From the NCBI RefSeq assembly GCF_030252165.1, contig NZ_CP126969.1, positions 620,001 through 684,000 on the forward strand: a DNA stretch of 64,000 nt, written 5' to 3'. Shown in pieces: positions 18,941 to 27,255 of this stretch. Source of the stretch: Corynebacterium breve. Its GTDB lineage: Bacteria > Actinomycetota > Actinomycetes > Mycobacteriales > Mycobacteriaceae. Numbering within the stretch: the stretch's first letter is position 1; each line of letters opens with the position of its first letter. The notes beneath the pieces are model-generated. The model made no database searches. It was not told where the DNA came from and saw nothing but the letters and a program-made list of their open reading frames with translations. The translations under genes were made by a program, and so were the position numbers.

Positions 18941-19348
18941 TTAGAGGGTGCCGGTCTTAGGGGACTGAAGCAGGTCGCGGATCTCTGCGAGCAGCTCCAC
19001 ATCGGTTGGCTCTTCAGCCTCAGGGTCGATGCCCTTGCGGCGCTTCTGAGCCTCGTCGATCTTGTTCATTGGCATCACAATCGCAAAGTATACAACCAGC
19101 GCGATCAGCAGGAAGTTGATAATTGCGGTGATAACCGCACCGAAGTCGAGGAACGTTGCATCGTTACCGGAAACAACATTGAAGCCGAGGCCTGAGAAGT
19201 CTGCGCCGCCGAGTGCAGCGATCAGTGGGTTAATCAGGTTGTCGGAAAACGCGGTGACTACTGCAGTGAAGGCTGCGCCGATCACAACACCGACTGCAAG
19301 CTCGATGACGTTGCCACGCATGATGAATTCTTTGAAACCCTGAAGCAT
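18941..19348 (-). CDS. mscL: Large-conductance mechanosensitive channel MscL
   Basis: 135 residues. It starts MLQGFKEFIMRGNVIELAVGV; GAGAAAT precedes ATG 19348. TM1 is VIGAAFTAVVTAFSDNLINPLIAAL, followed by the loop and TM2 FLLIALVVYFAIVMPMNK, then the charged cytoplasmic helix ending in LLAEIRDLLQS. It releases solutes on osmotic downshift and complements the BetP uptake carrier encoded further on. A longer frame to 19405 is not MscL-like. Confidence 0.96.
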   Translation of the reverse strand: MLQGFKEFIMRGNVIELAVGVVIGAAFTAVVTAFSDNLINPLIAALGGADFSGLGFNVVSGNDATFLDFGAVITAIINFLLIALVVYFAIVMPMNKIDEAQKRRKGIDPEAEEPTDVELLAEIRDLLQSPKTGTL

Positions 19349-19438
19349 ATTTCTCCTTGATGTAGGGCACAGTGGAAAACCACTATGCCGTAGTAAAACT
19401 AACAAAACTTAACGACGCGGAATTACGGTGTGCGGGGA

Positions 19439-20140
19439 TTAGTTGTCCAAACCAGATTCTATTTCTCCCTCGCCATCCGCACGCGCACCTGTCAATACAA
19501 CGGTAAGCGGTAGAGATAGCGAAGCAGATGCCACCGAATGTGCATCCCGCTCGGAAAGTAATATTAAGACAGTTTCAGAGTTCTGCATACTTTCGGACCC
19601 AACTCCGACGATGCGGCCACCAGTTGCGATAACAAGTGGATCTGAATCGGCATCGTGAGTACTGACGATATTCACCGTGTCACCGTGGAAAAGCAAGGGG
19701 ATGATGTCTGGCTCGGCGAGCTTTACTGGCACCATTGTGTGTTTTAGCTCACTTTGCGGGTCGGGTGAGTTTTCGAATGCTGCCACCATCTCGGTTCCCA
19801 GTAACTGCAATGAAGACACTGGCTGCCCTGGGCTGCCATGGGCGGTTGTGATCCGGTCGGCGGCATCGTCGATAAGCAACACTGCGTCGTCCGGCACGAG
19901 ATCGCGGGGTATCGTCCGCAGTTCTAGTTGCTCTTTACTAATAACGGCGCCTGCTTCGACCCTGCTGGCATATACGACGATCTGGGCGTCGTTTGAATGG
20001 AACGAAAGTAGGGCGCTGCCTCCCGCGACCATGAATAGGATGGTGGCGGTGAGTCGTCGATAAGCGACCATGCGCCGGTAGCCTGGGGCGCTGAAGTTCT
20101 CACGCCACAGGCGGATGACTAGCTCAAAGGGATTCCTCAT
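19439..20140 (-). CDS. SAF-domain protein (CpaB/RcpC-like)
   Basis: 233 residues. One membrane segment near residues 28-48 (TATILFMVAGGSALLSF) is followed by an extracytoplasmic SAF domain: VVYASRVEAGAVISKEQLELRTIPRDLVPDDAV, similar to the beta-clip of Flp pilus protein CpaB. No pilus genes are nearby, so a pilus role is not supported. Its start overlaps the end of fau by 17 bases, as in related actinobacteria. Function unknown. Confidence 0.7.
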   Translation of the reverse strand: MRNPFELVIRLWRENFSAPGYRRMVAYRRLTATILFMVAGGSALLSFHSNDAQIVVYASRVEAGAVISKEQLELRTIPRDLVPDDAVLLIDDAADRITTAHGSPGQPVSSLQLLGTEMVAAFENSPDPQSELKHTMVPVKLAEPDIIPLLFHGDTVNIVSTHDADSDPLVIATGGRIVGVGSESMQNSETVLILLSERDAHSVASASLSLPLTVVLTGARADGEGEIESGLDN

Positions 20141-20789
20141 ACCCTTTTAGACTGCGCAAAGCCTCCGAAGGTTCCGTCGCAAGAGCGGAAAATTCGCTGA
20201 TCCCACGCTCGGTGATTACCGCGTCGACAGGCTCGTCGTGGTCCTCGGCAGGAAGCTCTTCCACGATGTTGTCTGAGTACACCAAGGCGATCACCGGGGA
20301 AGATTCAGAGCGGTGAGAAAGGGCTTGATCGTAGTACCCGCGACCTTTGCCCAGCCGATTGCCTGACCTATCGATCGCCATGGCGGGTGTAAAAATGACA
20401 TCGCAGGTGGCCAAGACGGAGGAATCAAAACGCTCTCCAGTGGGCTCGTGCACACCGAGCGGACCTGTGGAGAGGTCCGTGGTGCCACGATACGCAGCCC
20501 AATGCAGCTCGCCATCGGGCATGGTGATCGGGAGAAGAATCTGTCCAGCTTGGGAAGCAAGCGCGTCGAGAAGTAACGATCCACCCGGCTCAGTAGGAAG
20601 CGGGGAATAGGCGGCGACCCGCGGGTGCGGATTAGGCAACGCCCGCACGAATGCCGCGACGAAAGCAACGATGCAGCCGTCCGCTCGGTTCTTCACCGCA
20701 GAGTTCTTCGTGGTCTGCGCTCGACTCTCATGCATCTGCTGGCGAAAGGCGGATTTCGTCTGGATGATTTCGGAAGCGTTTTCTGACAT
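20124..20789 (-). CDS. fau: 5-formyltetrahydrofolate cyclo-ligase
   Basis: 221 residues from ATG 20789; TAAGGT 8 bases upstream suggests a leaderless mRNA. The ATP/folate-binding signatures are KSAFRQQMHESR at the N-terminus, VAAYSPLPTEPG, and the C-terminal FTPAMAIDRSGNRLGKGRGYYDQAL. It converts 5-formyl-THF to 5,10-methenyl-THF. Divergent from galU. A much longer frame to 21329 runs antisense to galU and is not used. Confidence 0.93.
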   Translation of the reverse strand: MSENASEIIQTKSAFRQQMHESRAQTTKNSAVKNRADGCIVAFVAAFVRALPNPHPRVAAYSPLPTEPGGSLLLDALASQAGQILLPITMPDGELHWAAYRGTTDLSTGPLGVHEPTGERFDSSVLATCDVIFTPAMAIDRSGNRLGKGRGYYDQALSHRSESSPVIALVYSDNIVEELPAEDHDEPVDAVITERGISEFSALATEPSEALRSLKGYEESL

Positions 20790-20797
20790 GTAAGACA

Positions 20798-20803
20798 ACC
20801 TTA
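20798..20803 (-). promoter_or_regulatory. -10 box of a leaderless transcript (fau)
   Basis: On the minus strand TAAGGT, 8 bases, then ATG 20789. Confidence 0.45.
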
Positions 20804-20838
20804 GAGGGGCGATACACAAATGTGGGCGTGGGCAAAGG

Positions 20839-20844
20839 TAGACT
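20839..20844 (+). promoter_or_regulatory. -10 box of a leaderless transcript (galU)
   Basis: TAGACT, 8 bases, then ATG 20853; no ribosome binding site. Confidence 0.5.
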
Positions 20845-20852
20845 CTCATTTT

Positions 20853-21809
20853 ATGCAGAAGTCGAACGAAACCCTCGCCAACGGAGTGAAGACAGTTGTG
20901 GTTCCTGCAGCTGGAATGGGAACGCGCTTCCTCCCAGCGACGAAGACGGTCCCAAAGGAACTCCTGCCTGTCGTTGACACCCCCGGCATCGAGCTGATCG
21001 CTGAAGAAGCCTCCCAGCTCGGCGCTGAACGGCTCGCAGTGATCACCGCCCCCGACAAGGGTGAGGTCATGCGTCACTTCGGCGCTTTTGATGAGCTGTG
21101 CGAAACTCTCGCTGCGCGTGGCAAAGACGAGCAAGTTCAAAAGGTCGCCCGCGCAAGCCAGCTCATCACCGCCGTTTCTGTCACTCAAGACAAGCCTTTG
21201 GGCTTGGGGCACGCGGTAGGTCTTGCCGAGGCAGTACTTGACGACGACGAGGACGTTGTCGCTGTCATGCTGCCGGACGATCTGGTGCTCCCCGGCGATG
21301 TCATGGCCAAGATGGCACAGGTGCGCCAAGAACTTGGCGGCTCCGTCCTCTGTGCTTTCGAAGTGTCGCCCGAAGAAGTGTTCAACTACGGTGTTTTCGA
21401 TATCGAAGAAATCCCAACCGACTCATCCCTGCCGTCGAGCGCTGTCAAGCGTGTACGAGGCATGGTGGAAAAGCCGGACCCAGCTGACGCTCCATCGACT
21501 TTGGTCGCGGCCGGACGGTACTTGCTAGATCGTGAGATCTTCGAGGCGCTGCGCAGAATCAAGCCTGGTAAGGGTGGAGAGCTGCAGCTCACTGACGCGA
21601 TTGAACTGATGATCCAAGAAGGCCATCCAGTGCACATCGTTGTACACAGCGGTAAGCGTCATGATCTTGGGAACCCGGCTGGCTACATCCCAGCTAATTT
21701 GGATTTTGGGTTGCGTCATCCGCAGTATGGGCCTGCAATTTACAAAGCTGCGAAACAAATCCTTGCGGACTTCGAGGCGGAGAGCCACAACACCGCAATT
21801 TCCGAGTAG
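20853..21809 (+). CDS. galU: UTP-glucose-1-phosphate uridylyltransferase
   Basis: 318 residues. The nucleotide-binding signature VVPAAGMGTRFLPATKTVPKE is at residues 15-35, followed by PLGLGHAV, MLPDDLVL and the substrate motif MVEKPDPADAPS, VAAGRYLLD and GGELQLTDAI. It makes UDP-glucose, here feeding cell-wall arabinogalactan, trehalose and, if the pair at 62.4-64 kb works as predicted, UDP-sulfoquinovose. ATG 20820 upstream is rejected because it precedes the -10 box. Confidence 0.96.
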   Translation: MQKSNETLANGVKTVVVPAAGMGTRFLPATKTVPKELLPVVDTPGIELIAEEASQLGAERLAVITAPDKGEVMRHFGAFDELCETLAARGKDEQVQKVARASQLITAVSVTQDKPLGLGHAVGLAEAVLDDDEDVVAVMLPDDLVLPGDVMAKMAQVRQELGGSVLCAFEVSPEEVFNYGVFDIEEIPTDSSLPSSAVKRVRGMVEKPDPADAPSTLVAAGRYLLDREIFEALRRIKPGKGGELQLTDAIELMIQEGHPVHIVVHSGKRHDLGNPAGYIPANLDFGLRHPQYGPAIYKAAKQILADFEAESHNTAISE

Positions 21810-21897
21810 GTTGAGAATGCAGAAACCTTCTCGCTCTGCCTGAGGCTTAGGCTTGGCGACGAGTGTGTGATCCAAACAACCGGAAGGACGATGTGCG

Positions 21898-23163
21898 GTG
21901 CGCAGTGTTGACGAACAACTAGCCATGGTGGTTGATGCAGCTCTAACCCCTGAGCCGGTGCGCATCGGAATTACTGATGCTCTTGGTTTGATGTGCGCCG
22001 AAGAGGTCGAGGCCACACGCGCCGTCCCCGGATTCGCGCAGGCCGCTGTCGATGGATACGCAGTGCGTTCCGTGGATGTCGGCGGCACACAGGGAATTTC
22101 CCATGGCAAAAGGGAAGAAGCCTCCACGGGCGAGCGTTCTTTCCCCGTTGTAGGCGAGGTTGCCGCTGGGTCGCAGACTCCAATGCGATTGCAGCCTCGT
22201 CAGGCTGTGCGCGTGTCCACTGGAGCACCAATACCAACTTTGGCAGATGCGGTGTTGCCGCTTGAGTGGTCCGACCGCGGACGCAAACGGATGACTGCTT
22301 TACAACCGGTGTTCTCCGGTGACTTTGTCCGCAAAGAGGGTGCGGACATTCAACCAGGCGATGTCGCTGTTTCAGCCAACACAGTCCTTGGTCCCGCCCA
22401 AATTGGCCTGCTTGCAGCTGCGGGTCGAGACAAAGTCTTGGTGTATCCTCGTCCGCGCGTCACCGTCTTGTCCTATGGTCTTGAGTTGGTCGATATCGAC
22501 CGGACGCCCGGATTAGGCCAAGTCTTTGACATTAATTCCTACGCCCTAGCCTCCGCCGCCCGCGAAGCCGGAGCAGATGTCCACCGTGTGGGAATCGCCA
22601 ATGCTGAACCGCGCAAACTTCGCGAAATTATCACCACGCACATGGCACGCAGCGAAATGCTCATCATTAGTGGTGCAGTCGGTGGGTCGGGTGCTCAGCC
22701 GGTGCTGGACGTACTTGAAGAACTCGGTGAGGTTGACACCACGCGCGTCGCGATGCACCCGGGGTCGGTGCAAGGCTTCGGGCTCTTGGGGGACAACCGC
22801 ATACCGGTGTTCTTGCTTCCCTCCAACCCGGTGAGTTCTCTTGTGATTTTCGAAGTGCTCATCCGCCCGTCTATCCGAACATCTTTGGGCAAGCGCGTTG
22901 CTTCGCGACGCACAGTCCAGGCGCGAGCCTTGGGGCACATCGACTCCATCGGAGGGCGTCGTGGTTTCGTGCGTGCCCGCTTGATGCGCGATGCGGAAAC
23001 ACACGATTATCTTGTTGAAGGCCTTTCAGGAAAGGGCGGCGCGCCCGCGCACTTGCTCGCTGGCTTGGCTGAGGCCAATGCCATGATTCGCATCCCCGAA
23101 GATGTCACCGAGGTCCGTCCTGGTGACGTCGTCGATGTGCTTTTCATGCAGCAACGGGCTTAA
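21898..23163 (+). CDS. glp: Gephyrin-like MoeA protein (Glp)
   Basis: 421 residues from GTG 21898 after GGAAGGA. The MoeA/gephyrin E-domain architecture shows RAVPGFAQAAVDGYAVRS, ATGxxxP-like STGAPIPTLADAVLPLEW and a MoCF-like core VTVLSYGLELVDI...SGAVGGSGA, then a C-terminal beta domain. In C. glutamicum the paralog in this context, Glp, binds FtsZ and the membrane protein GlpR and acts in cell division. The glpR-like gene two positions downstream supports that assignment. Where MoeA has TGDE, this protein has SYGLE, so Mo-cofactor catalysis is doubtful. Confidence 0.85.
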   Translation: MRSVDEQLAMVVDAALTPEPVRIGITDALGLMCAEEVEATRAVPGFAQAAVDGYAVRSVDVGGTQGISHGKREEASTGERSFPVVGEVAAGSQTPMRLQPRQAVRVSTGAPIPTLADAVLPLEWSDRGRKRMTALQPVFSGDFVRKEGADIQPGDVAVSANTVLGPAQIGLLAAAGRDKVLVYPRPRVTVLSYGLELVDIDRTPGLGQVFDINSYALASAAREAGADVHRVGIANAEPRKLREIITTHMARSEMLIISGAVGGSGAQPVLDVLEELGEVDTTRVAMHPGSVQGFGLLGDNRIPVFLLPSNPVSSLVIFEVLIRPSIRTSLGKRVASRRTVQARALGHIDSIGGRRGFVRARLMRDAETHDYLVEGLSGKGGAPAHLLAGLAEANAMIRIPEDVTEVRPGDVVDVLFMQQRA

Positions 23164-23177
23164 GCGGTTGCTCACCC

Positions 23178-23879
23178 ATGTATAACTACTTCGGCCGGGG
23201 AGCCGAAAAGGTTTCACGGCCCGCACGTGGACCGCGAGATCCGAGCCATCCCGGCTGGCCCGAGTCAACCTCGTTTGTCACTCTTGCTACCGGGAAACGT
23301 ATGCGCCTGCGTCCCCTCATGTCCACAGATGGCCCCGCGTGGCGTGAGCTGCGGCTGATCGACGAAGCGTGGCTCCGGCCCGTGGAACCCACCATGTCTG
23401 GGACTTGGGAGAGTTCTCATTCCATCTTGGGGTGGAAGGGCACGTTTAAGAATCTCCGAACCCTCGCCCTGCAAGGCACCGTGGTGCCGATGGCGATCGA
23501 GCTAGAAGGCGACTTTGTCGGCCAAGTGACGGTAGGCAACATTCAGCATGGCTCCATCAGCGAGGCATGGATCGGCTATTGGGTTGCCTCGAGTTTCATG
23601 GGGCAGGGGGTAGCCACGGCAGCGTGCTCGCTGGGAACCGATCACGCGTTCACACGCATCGGTCTGCATCGGCTCACCGCAACATTTCTGCCACACAATC
23701 CCGCCTCGGGGCGAGTGCTCGAACTTTCGGGATACCGCGAAGAAGGATTCTTGCGTAAGAGTCTGCATATTGATGGCCGTTGGCAAGATCACCATTTTGT
23801 CGCCCAGAACGTTGACGACTATCCCGATTCGGCCGTGGATCGCCTGATTCGTGCCGGAAGACTCTTGCCGGAGAAATAA
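23178..23879 (+). CDS. rimJ: GNAT acetyltransferase, RimJ-like
   Basis: 233 residues. The GNAT core shows MRLRPLMSTDGPAWRELR, motif B/A region VGNIQHGSISEAWIGYWVASSFMGQGVATAACSL (Q-x-x-G-x-A acetyl-CoA loop) and a RimJ/RimL-like end, LHRLTATFLPHNPASGRVLELSGYREEGFLR. It probably acetylates a protein N-terminus; the ribosomal S5 target of RimJ is not proven. It lies 14 bases after glp, as in M. tuberculosis moeA1-rimJ. About 40 residues precede the domain. Confidence 0.85.
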   Translation: MYNYFGRGAEKVSRPARGPRDPSHPGWPESTSFVTLATGKRMRLRPLMSTDGPAWRELRLIDEAWLRPVEPTMSGTWESSHSILGWKGTFKNLRTLALQGTVVPMAIELEGDFVGQVTVGNIQHGSISEAWIGYWVASSFMGQGVATAACSLGTDHAFTRIGLHRLTATFLPHNPASGRVLELSGYREEGFLRKSLHIDGRWQDHHFVAQNVDDYPDSAVDRLIRAGRLLPEK

Positions 23880-23994
23880 TTGCGCCTTTAAAGTTTCAAC
23901 TTCGCGCTTTCCGGCGTGGCTGGATCAAACTTGGCCACAGCGAATTACCCTGATTGATTGAGTAACTAGCCTCTATCAGGAAGGTGGCACCGAT

Positions 23995-25113
23995 ATGCCC
24001 GGCGGACTGATGATTCTCCTCATCGTTGTCGTGTGGATCTTTGTGCTCGCCCCGCTCTTTTTGGGCGGGAATAGTAAGCCAATCCGACGTGCAGGCGATG
24101 CCTACGAGGAGACTCGAGTGCTGCACGAAGGCGGAACCGAGCCTGTGCAGTCGCGTCGTCGCCCAAAGCTCACCGCAGCAGATGTGCACCGTTACGACGA
24201 TGACTCCCACGACCTTGAAGTAGTCGCCGCTGAAGATATCGACGACACTACGGATACCGCGGATACCATCGAAATCATCGATGACGTCGAGCCACGTTCA
24301 TCCCGGGGCTTGTTCACCAGCCGGGTGGAAATTGAGGACGATGAGTCTCAGGGCGACGAACCTCAAGACCAAATCGACACCGTCGATGGTGAGGTCATCG
24401 AGCCGGAGCCGCAAGCTCAAGAAACTGAAGAAGCTGCAGAAACCGACGAGCCTGAAGACGACGAGGATCTCGACGAGGGCTTCACCGCCGAGGAAAGCTA
24501 CAACTTCGATGAGTCCTACCTTGCCCCTGAAGATTTGGGCTACGGCACATCGACCTCAATAGCCCAATTGTCGATCGAAGAAGAGACCGAAGACACTGAG
24601 GAAGACAAAGAGGCAGGATCTACTGCTTCTGATGAACTTACCGAAGAAGAAATCGCTTTTGCAGAATCACGCCGTGGTCGTGGAGGCTGGGACCCGATCG
24701 CTGACCAGTCGAATCAGCTGACACGCTATCAGCGTCGCCAGCGCACGTTCATCGGTCTGGTGGCCTTCCTTGTTGTCTCAGTGATCGTCGGCATCATCGT
24801 GGGTGGCTGGGCTTGGACGGCAACGGTTGTCGCCATTGGCCTCATTGGTTGGTACCTCGTCGCGCTGCGTAACTTGGTTCGGCAGGAACAAGCGTTGCGC
24901 GCACGACGCATCCGTCAACTGCGACGCGCACGTTTGGGCGTGCGCAGCGCTGATGCACAGGCACCGGTGCCACGCGAGTTGCGTCGTCCGGGAGCTGTCA
25001 TCGTGGAGATGGACGACGAATCGCCAGACTTTGATCACCTCGGCGTGACCTACGCGGAATTCGAATCCGAAGACGATTTTGTCCCACCAACAAGTGGTCG
25101 TCGCGTTGGATAA
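23995..25113 (+). CDS. glpR: Membrane protein GlpR (SepX-like), Glp receptor
   Basis: 372 residues. Membrane segment 1 at residues 5-24 (MILLIVVVWIFVLAPLFLGG) is followed by a long acidic disordered region (residues 60-225, very rich in Asp and Glu), then two C-terminal segments (FIGLVAFLVVSVIVGIIVGG and ATVVAIGLIGWYLVAL) and a basic tail. This is the shape of corynebacterial GlpR and Streptomyces SepX, which link gephyrin-like Glp/FtsZ to the division membrane. GGAAGGTGG precedes ATG 23995. Confidence 0.8.
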   Translation: MPGGLMILLIVVVWIFVLAPLFLGGNSKPIRRAGDAYEETRVLHEGGTEPVQSRRRPKLTAADVHRYDDDSHDLEVVAAEDIDDTTDTADTIEIIDDVEPRSSRGLFTSRVEIEDDESQGDEPQDQIDTVDGEVIEPEPQAQETEEAAETDEPEDDEDLDEGFTAEESYNFDESYLAPEDLGYGTSTSIAQLSIEEETEDTEEDKEAGSTASDELTEEEIAFAESRRGRGGWDPIADQSNQLTRYQRRQRTFIGLVAFLVVSVIVGIIVGGWAWTATVVAIGLIGWYLVALRNLVRQEQALRARRIRQLRRARLGVRSADAQAPVPRELRRPGAVIVEMDDESPDFDHLGVTYAEFESEDDFVPPTSGRRVG

Positions 25114-25720
25114 GACACACAAGATTCGCAGGGTAGTTCTGATCGTCGCCCTGCTGAACCTGGCCTACTTCTTCGTCGAGTTTGGCGTCGCAGTGGGTAT
25201 TGGTTCGGTCAGTCTGTTTGCAGACTCCGTCGATTTTCTCGAAGACACCGCAGTCAACTTTTTGGTATTTTTCGCCATGACGTGGACAGTCACGCGTCGT
25301 CGGCGAGTCGGCGCCTTTTTGTCCGTTGTCATCATGGTTCCAGCGATCGCAGCTCTTGCGACCGCGATCTATAAGATGTTTAACCCGTCGGTGCCGGAAC
25401 CACTTACGCTGACAGCAACGGCCGTCGGCGCACTGATCGTCAACGTTGTTTGCGCGGCTTTACTGTCGCAGCTTCGCCACATGGGAACATCGTTGACCTC
25501 CGCCGCTTGGCTGGCGGCACGCAATGATGTCATCAGCAACATTCTCATCATTGGCGCAGGCGTTGCATCGATGTTTGTTCCTTCCGCTTGGTTCGACATC
25601 CTCGTCGGTCTCTTGATTGCAGCGATTAACTTCACTGCGGCAAAGGAAGTGTGGGAACAAGCTCGCTTGGAGCCGGAGTCAATCGAAGAAGCCCTTGAAG
25701 CCGCAGAGGACGACGACTAG
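25094..25720 (+). CDS. CDF-like cation efflux family membrane protein, degenerate sites
   Basis: 208 residues with five to six membrane segments. The arrangement SLFADSVDFLEDTAVNFLVFF and AAWLAARNDVISNILIIGAGV matches the two metal-binding helices of cation diffusion facilitators, but the usual DxxHxxxD and HxxxD are changed: the histidines are missing in both. The cytoplasmic C-terminal domain is also absent, replaced by a short acidic tail. Start is uncertain (GTG 25094, TTG 25106 or TTG 25079); it overlaps glpR by about 20 bases. It may transport another ion or have lost activity. Confidence 0.7.
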   Translation: MVVALDKTHKIRRVVLIVALLNLAYFFVEFGVAVGIGSVSLFADSVDFLEDTAVNFLVFFAMTWTVTRRRRVGAFLSVVIMVPAIAALATAIYKMFNPSVPEPLTLTATAVGALIVNVVCAALLSQLRHMGTSLTSAAWLAARNDVISNILIIGAGVASMFVPSAWFDILVGLLIAAINFTAAKEVWEQARLEPESIEEALEAAEDDD

Positions 25721-26316
25721 CAAGGCCAGACTCCAGAGGAGCCTCGTCGCCACGAGCCGACAAGATGCGTGTCGACGATTCCGATCGCCTCCATCAGAGC
25801 GAAGCAAATGGTGGACCCGACAAACGAGAACCCCCGCTTTTTCAATTCCTTTGCCATGGCGATAGATTCGGGCGACGACGTAGGCACATCCGCCATCACT
25901 TCGGGAAGCGGAGTTTCGTCTGGCTGGAAAGACCAAATGAACTCAGCCAAACCACCATGTTCTCGCATCGCTATCGTTGCCTGTGCATTCTTGAGCACCG
26001 CTTGGAGTTTGAGGCGATTTCGGATCAGGCGTTCGTCGTTAAGCAAATGCTCGATGCCTTCCATCTGCGCAACGAGGTCGGGGTCAAAATTGTAATAAGC
26101 TGCGCGGAAGTTATCGCGCTTTTGCAAAATGAGTCGCCACGATAGACCGGCTTGGAATCCTTCGAGACAAAGGCGTTCAAAAACTCCCTGTTCGTCACAG
26201 ACGGGCAGGCCCCATTCTGTGTCGTAATAGTTGCGCAGTTGTGGATCATTGACGGCCCAAATCGGACGGGCGAGTCCATCGTCACCGATAACAAGGTCTG
26301 GATTGTGTGGTTTCAT
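25717..26316 (-). CDS. tag: DNA-3-methyladenine glycosylase I
   Basis: 199 residues. Features of Tag: WAVNDPQLRNYYDTEWG, FERLCLEGFQAGLSW, NRLKLQAVLKNAQA and the C-terminal GFSFVGSTICFALMEAIGIVDTH. It removes 3-methyladenine from alkylated DNA. It follows ogt by 6 bases on the same strand, so two alkylation-repair activities are co-expressed. It shares a CTAG with the convergent CDF-like gene: the two stop codons overlap. Confidence 0.95.
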   Translation of the reverse strand: MKPHNPDLVIGDDGLARPIWAVNDPQLRNYYDTEWGLPVCDEQGVFERLCLEGFQAGLSWRLILQKRDNFRAAYYNFDPDLVAQMEGIEHLLNDERLIRNRLKLQAVLKNAQATIAMREHGGLAEFIWSFQPDETPLPEVMADVPTSSPESIAMAKELKKRGFSFVGSTICFALMEAIGIVDTHLVGSWRRGSSGVWPC

Positions 26317-26322
26317 GCTCTA

Positions 26323-26796
26323 TTAGACTGCGCGCGCGTCCGAAAGGTTCCGTTCATGGTCGAGGAGCCACTTCTTTGCTTCGGTGCCACCGCGATAATT
26401 CCCAATAACTCCGTCGGAGCGCACGATGCGGTGGCACGGGAGGAAGATAGGCAGGGGGTTTCTTGCGCATGCAGTGCCAGCTGCGCGAACCGCGCCCGGC
26501 GATCCAGCCTGATCCGCAAGCCAGGTATAGGATCGCGTCTGGCCGGCCGGGATGAGCGCTAGTGCGTGTTGAGCGCGTTCGCTAAAAGTGTCGTTGTCTA
26601 GCGAAAGCGGCACATCGAAGGCGACAGCGTGGCCAGCGAAGTAGTGGTCAAGCCAGGCGCTGGCTTGGTCAAGGATCGGGCAGTGGTCATCTGACACTTC
26701 CGGGGGAGCTGGGATGAAATCCACCTGAGTCAGAGACTCGGCATTGCTCGAAAGGAGTAACCATCCGATCGGGGATGAGTAGACGCGTGATGACAT
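26323..26796 (-). CDS. ogt: Methylated-DNA-protein-cysteine methyltransferase
   Basis: 157 residues. The active-site motif PCHRIV with the alkyl-accepting Cys is near residue 123, preceded by the helix-turn-helix AGSPGAVRAAGTACARNPLPIFL and by SYTWLADQAG. It repairs O6-alkylguanine by suicidal transfer. AGGAGG precedes ATG 26796. First gene of the ogt-tag pair. Confidence 0.95.
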   Translation of the reverse strand: MSSRVYSSPIGWLLLSSNAESLTQVDFIPAPPEVSDDHCPILDQASAWLDHYFAGHAVAFDVPLSLDNDTFSERAQHALALIPAGQTRSYTWLADQAGSPGAVRAAGTACARNPLPIFLPCHRIVRSDGVIGNYRGGTEAKKWLLDHERNLSDARAV

Positions 26797-26834
26797 TGCG
26801 GGTCCTCCTAAGGAAATGCTCGTAGTGGAGAGGG

Positions 26835-26840
26835 TAGTCT
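26835..26840 (+). promoter_or_regulatory. -10 box of a leaderless transcript (doxX)
   Basis: TAGTCT, 7 bases, then ATG 26848; no ribosome binding site. Confidence 0.5.
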
Positions 26841-26847
26841 AACAACC

Positions 26848-27255
26848 ATGAACAGGCCCGTGGTTCGTGATTTAACACTCCTCATTGTGCGAATTGTGCT
26901 GGGAGTGGTGTTTGTCGCCCGCGGATATACCCATTGGTTTGTCACGGGGATAGGTGCCACGGCAGGCGAATTTGCTCGATGGGGGATTCCGCAGCCCAAA
27001 CTGTCGGCCTATCTTGCCTCAGGCACAGAATTGATCGCCGGTGCCTTGTTGGTCATCGGCCTGCTGACAACACTAGTCGCCAGCGCACTGGCGTTGTTGA
27101 TCGCGCTTGCAACCTACTTTGTGCACCTTGGCAACGGATTTTTCGTTGCCGATGGCGGAATTGAGTACCCCTTGGTGCTGTTTGTCTCCTTGCTGATGAT
27201 CGTAGTTTTTGGCGCGGGTCGGGCAAGCCTAGATGAGGTGCTCAACCGTGCTTAA
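26848..27255 (+). CDS. DoxX-family membrane protein
   Basis: 135 residues with four membrane segments: LLIVRIVLGVVFVARGYTHW with the family's R-x-x-x-G start, LSAYLASGTELIAGALLVIG, VASALALLIALATYFVH, and VLFVSLLMIVVFGAGRASLD. DoxX relatives act in redox or oxidative-stress complexes in actinobacteria. It is translated together with a zinc-finger protein that overlaps it by 8 bases. Confidence 0.85.
   Translation: MNRPVVRDLTLLIVRIVLGVVFVARGYTHWFVTGIGATAGEFARWGIPQPKLSAYLASGTELIAGALLVIGLLTTLVASALALLIALATYFVHLGNGFFVADGGIEYPLVLFVSLLMIVVFGAGRASLDEVLNRA

Noticed and set aside
20124..21329. Long minus-strand frame of 401 codons through galU
   Set aside because: Only its last 221 codons (from ATG 20789) are the cyclo-ligase; the rest is antisense to galU.
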